The position numbers and the translations under genes were made by a program. Shown here one piece after another: positions 1-7,100 of a stretch of 14,802 nt of DNA. The DNA lies in contig JAEXSY010000337.1 of assembly GCA_023440105.1 (NCBI GenBank), forward strand, positions 1 to 14,802. Direction: 5' to 3'. The stretch comes from Bacillota bacterium. Its GTDB lineage: Bacteria; Bacillota; Clostridia; Clostridiales; Clostridiaceae. The notes beneath the pieces are model-generated. The model was not told the DNA's origin. It searched no databases and saw nothing but the letters and a program-made list of their open reading frames with translations. The number at the start of each line of letters is the position of its first letter. Position 1 is the stretch's first letter.

Positions 1-729
1 TATCCGTTCCTTCTCTTCCATAGAGCTTACATCAATGATACTAATGCTGCCATCATTAAAATTAGCAACATAAGCCTCACCTTCATAGACGTCCCACACT
101 ATATCAGCTGGATAATTACCAGTAGACAACTCCTGTAAGACTATGCCAGTATTTATGTTTATCTTTTTAATTATCCCTGGTCTATCTGCCCCCATATAGC
201 TTTCACATACTAATACATTTTCACCTTCATCAATAAATATCGCCTTAGTAGGATAATGTTTCACTTTAATTTCTTTAATTATAGAATTATCTTTACAATC
301 CACTAGCAATAAATTATTACTAAGCATATTAGTTATCATCCCTAGGCCCTGTCCGCTGCATATATCAATACGATGAGGATATACACCAGAATAAATACAT
401 TCATCAGTTCTGTTATTTTTAAGATCAAAAATCACTAATGAATTTCCCTCACCACATAAAATATAAGCTTTATCCCCATAAATCTTAATATCGTTAGGCT
501 GCGCTCCTATATCATAATATTCTCTATACTGATGGTTAGCTTCGTCAATCTTTACTAAGGTAGAATTATATTTATTTATAACTATAAGATAATTTCTATA
601 ATGATCTAAACTATAAGGGCCAATTTTTTCATTATAGGAAGTAAGATTTATTCTCTTTTCCTTGTAGCTATTGAGATTCAATTCAGTTATATAATCAGAG
701 CCTGTATTACAAATATATAGCTTATCCAT
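1..729 (-). CDS. YncE-like YVTN beta-propeller protein, C-terminus cut off by the window edge
   Basis: The frame is open from ATG at 729 to base 1, giving 243 codons with no stop, so the C-terminus lies outside the window. The start is preceded by a GGAGGG ribosome binding site. The translation (MDKLYICNTGSDYITELNL...) shows about six repeated blade-like units of 40-45 residues, each with a short hydrophobic strand followed by a polar turn and a second strand: YICNTGSDYITELNL, LIVINKYNSTLVKID, AYILCGEGNSLVIFDL, MITNMLSNNLLLVD, VLVCESYMG and AYVANFNDGSISIID. This is the YVTN/YncE seven-bladed propeller pattern, also seen in the lactonase and WD40-like superfamily. There is no signal peptide, so it is probably cytoplasmic or spore-associated. 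No catalytic motif is seen and the function is unknown; propellers of this type often act as binding scaffolds. It is divergent from the TSCPD gene. Confidence 0.8.
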   Translation of the reverse strand, partial: MDKLYICNTGSDYITELNLNSYKEKRINLTSYNEKIGPYSLDHYRNYLIVINKYNSTLVKIDEANHQYREYYDIGAQPNDIKIYGDKAYILCGEGNSLVIFDLKNNRTDECIYSGVYPHRIDICSGQGLGMITNMLSNNLLLVDCKDNSIIKEIKVKHYPTKAIFIDEGENVLVCESYMGADRPGIIKKININTGIVLQELSTGNYPADIVWDVYEGEAYVANFNDGSISIIDVSSMEEKERI

Positions 730-753
730 CTACCCTCCAATAGTACTTACTGC

Positions 754-787
754 TTATAAGTAATATATGCACCTATAAGATAAATGT
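754..787 (-). promoter_or_regulatory. Possible sigma-K-like promoter of the propeller gene
   Basis: On the minus strand an AC dinucleotide (787-786) lies 16 bp before CATATATTA (769-761). This fits the Bacillus sigma-K pattern of AC, 16-17 bp, CATANNNTA. Transcription would start near 754, about 25 nt before the ATG and just ahead of the GGAGGG site, which is a sensible position. The pattern is short and the DNA is AT-rich, so a chance match is quite possible. I saw no well-spaced TTGACA/TATAAT pair for this gene. Confidence 0.28.
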
Positions 788-823
788 TATTCAATCACCT
801 ATAAGATAAATATTATAATCAAT
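770..823. repeat. Tandem duplication of a 26/28-bp unit upstream of the propeller gene
   Basis: Unit 1 (770-795) and unit 2 (796-823) abut directly. The first 21 bases, starting CACCTATAAGATAAAT, match at 20 of 21 positions (G786 against A812). Both units end in TCAAT, with a two-base AA insertion in unit 2. A related 8-mer, CTTATAAG, occurs again at 753-760, resembling CCTATAAG at 772-779 and 798-805. The repeats occupy the divergent intergenic region, so they may be repeated operator sites or simply a slippage product. Confidence 0.75.
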
Positions 824-892
824 CCATTTTTGAAAAATTACTATATTCAAAATTTTTTAGCTGTTATATAATGACTAGGGGGTGCTTACATA

Positions 893-1129
893 ATGATATA
901 TTATACTAATGGAGTTTGCTCAAAAGAAATAAAAATAGAGCTAGAGGGTGATACAATAAAAACAGTGGAGTTTAAATCTGGATGTCCAGGAAATCTCATA
1001 GGAATATCACAGCTAGTCAAAGGAATGAAAGTTCAGGAAGCAATTACAAGATTAAAAGGAATAAGGTGCGGTACAAAAAATACTTCATGCCCTGACCAGT
1101 TAGCTATCGCCTTAGAATCCTTGAAATAA
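893..1129 (+). CDS. Small TSCPD-domain protein (four conserved cysteines)
   Basis: This 78-residue protein has ATG at 893 preceded by an AGGGGGTG ribosome binding site (877-884). It matches the stand-alone TSCPD family (TIGR03905-like): YYTNGVCSKEI near the N-terminus, FKSGCPGN at 27-34, GIRCGTKNTSCPDQLA at 56-71. The cysteines C9, C31, C59 and C66 are the family's four-cysteine set and are likely to bind a metal such as zinc. The same domain occurs at the C-terminus of class II ribonucleotide reductases (NrdJ), where it is thought to help cysteine redox exchange or metal binding. The stand-alone form is common in clostridia and has no proven function. It is monocistronic, divergent from the propeller gene and convergent with valS. 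Family assignment is confident; function is not. Confidence 0.9.
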   Translation: MIYYTNGVCSKEIKIELEGDTIKTVEFKSGCPGNLIGISQLVKGMKVQEAITRLKGIRCGTKNTSCPDQLAIALESLK

Positions 1130-1146
1130 TTATAATTCCTAAAGAA

Positions 1147-1169
1147 AAAACCAGCATTACGCTGGTTTT
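1147..1169. terminator. Bidirectional intrinsic terminator between the TSCPD gene and valS
   Basis: The 9-bp perfect stem AAAACCAGC / GCTGGTTTT has a 5-nt loop. On the minus strand it is followed by a T-rich run (TTTTTTCTTT), so it is a strong valS terminator. On the plus strand the tail is GGTTTTACCTTT, which is weaker but usable for the TSCPD gene, which ends 17 bp before the stem. Confidence 0.85.
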
Positions 1170-1180
1170 ACCTTTATATA

Positions 1181-3823
1181 TTAATTTAAGCTCTCAATTC
1201 TGCTTAGTACTGCCTTGAGCATCTCTTCATATTTTTTTCCTTTTTCCTTTTCTTCATTTACTACTGCCTCTGGTGCTTTAGCCACAAATTTTTCATTTGA
1301 CAGCTTCTTGGAAACTCTTAATATCTCTCCCTGAAGTTTTTCCTTTTCCTTATTTAGTCTTTCCAGCTCCTTATCCTTATCGATAAGCTCTAGAAGAGGC
1401 ATAAAGAATTCTCCACCTTTAGAAACGGCAGCAACAAGATTCTTTGGAAGATTTTCTTTATTATCCAAGAATACAACCTCACTAGCAGAGGCTAGCTGCT
1501 GAATATAGTTTCTACCCTTTTCAAGGGCAGTTTTTGCGTCATTAGAAGGATATATCATTAGCTTAGCCTTTTTAGAAGGAGGTACATTTATTTCTGCCCT
1601 TACATTTCTAACAGACTTGATTCCTTCTATTACTAATGCCATTTCTTCCTCAACAGCTTTATCAATTGCAGCTGAATCAGCTATAGGCCAGTTGGCTATT
1701 GAGATACTCTCCTCTTCTGTTAAGTGGGTATATATTTCTTCTGTGATAAAAGGCATAACAGGATGAAGAAGCTTAAGAGCGTTTGAAAGCACCTCATATA
1801 ACACATTAAATACTCTTCCCTTATCCTCTTTATTTTCACCATAAAGCACAGGCTTCACAAGCTCTATATACCAATCGCAGAACTCCGTCCATATAAAATC
1901 ATATACCTTTTGAAGGGCAATACCAATTTCAAACTTATCAAGGTTATCTGTTACTTCTTTAATTAAAGTATTTACTCTAGATAATATCCATCTATCAGCT
2001 AAAGAATAGTTCTTATTATTTATATTCTCCTTCATAAGCTCTCTATCAAGGTTCATCATAACGAATCTAGACGCATTCCAAATTTTGTTAGCAAAATTTC
2101 TAGCTGCTTCAACTCTTTCAGGATAGAATCTAATATCGTTACCTGGAGCGTTTCCCGTTACCAGCATAAATCTTAAAGCATCTGCACCGTAATTATCGAT
2201 AACCTCCAGAGGGTCCACACCGTTTCCTAAGGATTTTGACATCTTTCTCCCTTTATCATCTCTAACAATTCCATGGAAAAGAACATTCTCAAAGGGTACT
2301 TCTCCCATGTTATAAAGACCTGAGAAAATCATTCTGGCAACCCAGAAGAATATGATATCATATCCCGTAACCAGTGTGCTTGTTGGATAGAAATACTTTA
2401 AATCCTCTGTTTTTTCAGGCCAGCCTAAGGTTGAGAATGGCCATAGAGCAGAGCTGAACCAGGTATCTAAAACATCTTTATCCTGTACTAGCTTATCACA
2501 GCCACATTTAGTGCAGTGAGTTGGTTCATTTTCAGCAACTATTATCTCCTGACACTCTTCACAGTACCATACAGGTATTCTATGCCCCCACCAAAGCTGT
2601 CTTGATATACACCAATCCTGAATATTTTCCATCCAGTTAAAATAGGTCTTTTCAAATCTTTCTGGTATAAGCTTAGTCTTTTTACTTTTAACTGCTTCTA
2701 TAGCGGGCTCAGCTAGAGTTTCCATTTTCACATACCACTGTTTAGAAATAATAGGCTCTATTACAGTGCTGCATCTATCATGAACTCCTACGTTATGACT
2801 ATGAGGTTTTATCTTAACAATAAGTCCAGCCTCCTCAAGATCCTTTACGATAGCTTTTCTTGCTTCATATCTCTCAAGCCCCTGATACTGTCCTCCCTGC
2901 TCATTTATATATCCTTTATCGTCCATAACTTTAATTTCTGGAAGGTTATGTCTCTTACCCACCTGATAATCGTTAGGATCGTGGGCTGGCGTTATCTTTA
3001 CAGCACCAGTTCCAAACTCAATATCCACATAATCATCAGCTATTATTGGTATCTCTCTATTAACAAGGGGAAGAAGCAGCTTTTTACCAACGAGATTTGC
3101 GTATCTTTCATCCTTTGGATTAACGGCAACAGCTGTATCACCAAGCATTGTTTCTGGTCTTGTGGTAGCTATTTCTATATATTCATCACTATCTATTACA
3201 GGGTATTTTATATGCCAGAAGCTTCCCTGCATTTCTTCATATTCAATTTCTGCATCAGATATAGCTGTCTGACATTTAGGACACCAATTGGTTATTCTCT
3301 TTCCTTGATAAATGAGTCCATCTTCATAGAGTTTAACAAAAACGTGTCTAACAGCCTTGTTTAAATTTTCATCCATGGTAAAGGCTTCTCTAGAAAAGTC
3401 TGCGGACACACCTAGCTTTTTAAGCTGTGTTCTTATTCTATTTCTATAAGTATCTGACCATTCCCAAACCTTTTCTAAAAAGGCCTCTCTTCCTATTTCC
3501 TTTTTATCAATCCCCTGCTTTAATAGTTCCTTCTCTACTCTAACCTCTGTTGCTATACTTGCATGATCCTCTCCTGGGAGCCAAAGAGCAGAGTATCCCT
3601 GCATTCTTTTAAATCTAATAAGAATATCCTGAAGGGTATTATCCAGTGCATGACCTAAGTGAAGCTGCCCTGTGATATTTGGAGGTGGCATTACAATGGT
3701 AAATGGCTTTTTATTTTTATCCACTTTAGGGGTAAAGTATTTTTTATCCTCCCAGTTTTTATATATTCTATTTTCAAATTCCTTTGGATTATAAGTGGTT
3801 GCTATACTTTTCTTCTCTTCCAT
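1181..3823 (-). CDS. valS: Valyl-tRNA synthetase
   Basis: Class I aminoacyl-tRNA synthetase charging tRNA-Val in the cytoplasm. The 880 residues are the usual bacterial ValS length. The HIGH motif is HLGH (55-58), within a PPPNITGQLHLGH context typical of ValS, and the KMSKS loop is intact at 527-531. An editing (CP1) region carries ATTRPETMLGDTAVAVNP. Zinc-type cysteine pairs appear as CPKC and in CEEC...CTKC. The C-terminus is a charged helical arm (KELERLNKEKEKLQ...), the tRNA-binding coiled coil of ValS. The start is ATG at 3823, behind AGGAGGAAT. The open frame continues to an ATG at 3910, but that extension runs through the T-box terminator and antiterminator, so it is not coding. Expression is controlled by the upstream T-box leader; the gene ends at a strong terminator. 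Confidence 0.98.
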   Translation of the reverse strand: MEEKKSIATTYNPKEFENRIYKNWEDKKYFTPKVDKNKKPFTIVMPPPNITGQLHLGHALDNTLQDILIRFKRMQGYSALWLPGEDHASIATEVRVEKELLKQGIDKKEIGREAFLEKVWEWSDTYRNRIRTQLKKLGVSADFSREAFTMDENLNKAVRHVFVKLYEDGLIYQGKRITNWCPKCQTAISDAEIEYEEMQGSFWHIKYPVIDSDEYIEIATTRPETMLGDTAVAVNPKDERYANLVGKKLLLPLVNREIPIIADDYVDIEFGTGAVKITPAHDPNDYQVGKRHNLPEIKVMDDKGYINEQGGQYQGLERYEARKAIVKDLEEAGLIVKIKPHSHNVGVHDRCSTVIEPIISKQWYVKMETLAEPAIEAVKSKKTKLIPERFEKTYFNWMENIQDWCISRQLWWGHRIPVWYCEECQEIIVAENEPTHCTKCGCDKLVQDKDVLDTWFSSALWPFSTLGWPEKTEDLKYFYPTSTLVTGYDIIFFWVARMIFSGLYNMGEVPFENVLFHGIVRDDKGRKMSKSLGNGVDPLEVIDNYGADALRFMLVTGNAPGNDIRFYPERVEAARNFANKIWNASRFVMMNLDRELMKENINNKNYSLADRWILSRVNTLIKEVTDNLDKFEIGIALQKVYDFIWTEFCDWYIELVKPVLYGENKEDKGRVFNVLYEVLSNALKLLHPVMPFITEEIYTHLTEEESISIANWPIADSAAIDKAVEEEMALVIEGIKSVRNVRAEINVPPSKKAKLMIYPSNDAKTALEKGRNYIQQLASASEVVFLDNKENLPKNLVAAVSKGGEFFMPLLELIDKDKELERLNKEKEKLQGEILRVSKKLSNEKFVAKAPEAVVNEEKEKGKKYEEMLKAVLSRIESLN

Positions 3824-3844
3824 AGTTATTCCTCCTATTTTTAT

Positions 3845-3882
3845 AAATAAAAAAGAGTCTTCATCCAAAAGGACGAAGACTC
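3845..3882 (-). terminator. T-box attenuator hairpin
   Basis: On the minus strand, GAGTCTTCGTCC (3882-3871), loop TTTT and GGATGAAGACTC (3866-3855) form a 12-bp stem with one G-U pair, followed by TTTTTT. The 5' arm begins at the end of the T-box core, the usual arrangement for mutually exclusive terminator and antiterminator. It lies 32 bp upstream of the valS ATG. Confidence 0.95.
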
Positions 3883-4065
3883 GCGGTACCACCTTTTTTC
3901 CCACAAACATGGGCTCTCATAAAGTAACGACATGGCTGCCGTCTTCACCTACTAAATTCAGTAAAGAAGCTCTAAAGCTACCTTCAGGAAATCCAATAAA
4001 TAAGGTTTTTCAGCCAGGAACCCTAATCTCTGCTTATCTTTAATCCCTACTCCTCTTTTTCATAG
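3845..4065 (-). promoter_or_regulatory. T-box riboswitch (tRNA-Val) controlling valS
   Basis: Reading the minus strand, the leader has the T-box parts in order. The Stem I loop-E segment is AGTA (4051-4048), followed by an AGAGA bulge segment and a distal loop of the GGCTGAAAAACC type, closed by UAGGGUU/AACCUUA. The 3' side of the specifier loop is GAAGGTAG (3985-3978), that is GAA-N-GUA-purine. The specifier codon is therefore GUA (3981-3979), a valine codon. The T-box core GGTGGTACCGCG is at 3893-3882. Its UGGU bulge would pair with an ACCA acceptor end, consistent with discriminator A of tRNA-Val. An attenuator follows at once. By family knowledge, uncharged tRNA-Val stabilises the antiterminator and turns valS on. 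Boundaries are approximate. Confidence 0.96.
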
Positions 4066-4090
4066 CTATTAAATATAAATTATTAATTTA

Positions 4091-4118
4091 ATTATATAGG
4101 AAAATATATTAATGTCAA
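4091..4118 (-). promoter_or_regulatory. Sigma-A promoter of valS
   Basis: Minus-strand TTGACA (4118-4113), 16-bp spacer, TATAAT (4096-4091). Both hexamers are consensus. The predicted start near 4084 gives a leader of about 260 nt that contains the whole T-box. The -35 lies only 18 bp after the activase stop codon, so valS has its own promoter rather than depending on the upstream gene. Confidence 0.88.
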
Positions 4119-4135
4119 TAATAGGAGTACACTTT

Positions 4136-7100
4136 TTATACTTTTCCTGCTGCACAAGCTTCCTGCTCTGCTTTTACTGCTTCTTCCTTTATATTCTTGT
4201 AGGCAGTTGCCATCATCAGTTTTATTCTATTTAATTGGTTAACCTCACTGGCACCAGGGTCATAGTCCACAGGCGTTATATTTGCATAGGGATATATCCT
4301 TCTCAAGGTTTTAATCATTCCCTTTCCGGTAACATGATTAGGTAAGCAGGCAAAAGGCTGAAGACATAATATATTATTAACCCCCTCATCTAAAAGCTCC
4401 ATCATTTCAGCGGTTAAGAACCAGCCTTCACCGGTTTGGTTTCCTATTGATAAAACCTTTGATGCCTTTTGTGCCATTTTTTCAATAGCTACAGGATGTC
4501 CAAATCTCTTGCTTTCTTTTAAATTCTCCTCCACGGAACTTCTATAAAACTCCAGAGCTTTGATTAGTGTTTTTGACCCAAAATAATTAGTCTTAGTATT
4601 ATACAAATTATGATAATTATATACACCATCATAGGCACAATACAAGAAGAAATCTATAAGGTCAGGAACTACTGCCTCTCCTCCTTCAGCTTCTATAATC
4701 TTAACAATGTCATTATTAGCTAAAGGATGGTATTTCACTAGTATCTCACCGACCACACCAACCCTAGGCTTTTTGCTATCTATAATTTCTAAATTATCAA
4801 ATTCCTCTATAATAGCTTTGGTATTTTTTCTAAAAGATTTGAAATCTCCCTTTCTTATATTTTCCTTAGCTCTTAAAGCCCATATTCTGTGGAGCTCATC
4901 AGCAGATCCCTTCACCCTTTCATAAGGCCTAACTCTATATACAGTTCTCATAAACAAATCTCCATATATTATGGCCATTACAGCACGATTAAGTAAGGGA
5001 AGAGAAAGCTTGAAGCCTTTTTGCTTCTCATAGCCTACAGTATTTAAGGATATAATTGGTATATTGCTAAAACCAGCCTCCTTTAAGGCCTTCTTCAAGA
5101 AGCCTATATAATTAGTTGCTCTACAGCCACCTCCAGTTTGACTTATTATTACAGAGGTATTATTTAAATCATATTTTCCTGATTTTAAAGCATGAATTAA
5201 TTGACCTATTACAATAATCGATGGATAGCAGGCGTCATTATTTACATACTTTAATCCTTCTTCAATAACACTCTTATCCATGTTATCTAAAACCTCTAGG
5301 TTATAGCCTGAGAATTTAAAGGCTTCTTGAAGAAGCTCAAAGTGTATTGGGGACATTTGTGGAGATAATATAGTATGTTTCTTTGCCATTGCCTTGGTAA
5401 ATGGTATCTTCGAATATTCATAGCTGCCTTCTGAAACCTTTTTATAATTATCTCCTCTGTCCTCTAGAGCAGCCTTTAAGGAACGGATTCTTATTCTAAC
5501 AGCCCCTAGATTATTTACTTCGTCTATCTTAATTAGAGTAAATATCTTATTTTTAGAGTGTAATATCTCCTGAACCTGATCAGAGGTTACAGCATCTAGC
5601 CCACATCCGAAGGAGTTAAGCTGTATGAGCTCTAAATTATCATTTCTAGATACATACTCTGCGGCATTATAAAGCCTTGTATGATACATCCATTGATCCA
5701 CCACTCTCAGTGGTCTGTTAAGCTCTCCTAGGTGAGCTACGGAATCCTCCGTGAGCACTGCCATATCATAACTGGTAATTATGTTAGGAAGTCCATGATT
5801 TATTTCTGGGTCTATGTGATAAGGCCTTCCACATAAGACTATACCTTTTTTGTTTTCTCTTTTTAAATATTTCAGAACCTCTTCACCTTTATTTCTTATA
5901 TCCTGTTTAAAGGTATTATCCTCTTCTATAGCTTTATTTAATGCCTTAGATATTTCTTCCTTACTTATATTTAGGCTCTTAAAAGTCTCAAATATTATAT
6001 CAACGAATTTTTCTTTATTATTTAACGAAATAAATGGATTTATAAATTCAACATCATTTATATTAAAATCTTCTACATTATTCTTAATAACTTCTGGATA
6101 AGAGGTTACAATTGGACAGTTATAAGAATTATTTGCCCTTTTATCCTCCTTTTTTTCTACTGCTACACAAGGATAGAATATTCTTTTTACTCCCTTATTA
6201 ATCAGATCCATAATATGACCATGACTAAGTTTAGCAGGGTAGCAGGCAGATTCTGATGGAATTGTTTCAATCCCAAGCTCATATATATTCTTATTAGAAG
6301 GAGCTGAAAGCTTAACTCTAAATTTTAATTCTGTGAAAAAGGTAAACCAAAAAGGATAATTTTCATACATATTAAGAACCCTAGGTATACCAATTACCCC
6401 TCTATAAGCATCCTCTGCTTTCAAAGGTTTATATGAGAAAAGCCTCTTATATTTATAGTCATAAAGATTAGGAATACCTTCTTTATGTTTTAATTTTCCT
6501 GTTGGTCTCTCACATCTGTTCCCTGTAATATAATCTTCTTCATCGTTAAAATGGTTAATAGTTAACAGACAATGATTGTTACATAGGGAGCATCTCTTCA
6601 TTTCAGTGTTAAAAGAAAAGCTGCAAAGCTCTTTTTCACTAAGTAATCCCGTATGTTCCTTGGAAGCACAGCGCTCCTTGGATATTATCGCTGCTCCGAA
6701 GGCTCCCATAAGACCAGCGATATCAGGTCTAACAACATTCTTTCCCAGAAGCTTTTCAAAGCTTCTCAGCACTGCATCGTTATAAAAGGTTCCTCCCTGC
6801 ACTATTATCTTATCGCCTATTTCCTCTTCATTTCTAACCTTAATTACTTTATATAAGGCATTTTTTATCACTGAGTAGCATAAACCAGCAGAAATATCCC
6901 CTACTGTTGCACCTTCCTTCTGTGATTGTTTAACCTTAGAATTCATAAACACTGTACACCTTGACCCTAAATCCACAGGTGCTTCAGCAAATAATGCTTC
7001 CTTGGCGAAATCTTGAACTGAATAGTTTAAAGAGTTTGCAAAGCTCTCAATAAATGAACCACAGCCAGAGGAACAGGCTTCGTTTAATAAAATGCTGTCA

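Noticed and set aside
867..872. TATAAT as the -10 of the TSCPD gene
   Set aside because: It is consensus, but transcription would start inside the ribosome binding site and no good -35 is found at 16-18 bp.
2780..3364. 194-codon plus-strand open frame antisense to valS
   Set aside because: It lies wholly within the clearly coding valS gene, has no convincing ribosome binding site and its translation is a low-complexity F/S/I/Y-rich shadow.
3824..3910. 29-codon N-terminal extension of valS to an upstream ATG
   Set aside because: The extension is the T-box core and attenuator; the proper AGGAGG site precedes ATG 3823 and the resulting length fits ValS.
3795..4043. Plus-strand open frame of 82 codons
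   Set aside because: It covers the T-box leader and the valS start; no ribosome binding site or protein-like pattern.
4106..4118. 13-mer shared with 8488-8500 (TTGACATTAATAT on the minus strand) as a possible common regulatory site of valS and the activase
   Set aside because: At valS it is simply the -35 box plus AT-rich spacer, and at the activase it is half of the palindrome without a well-spaced -10. Chance similarity in AT-rich DNA is the simpler explanation.
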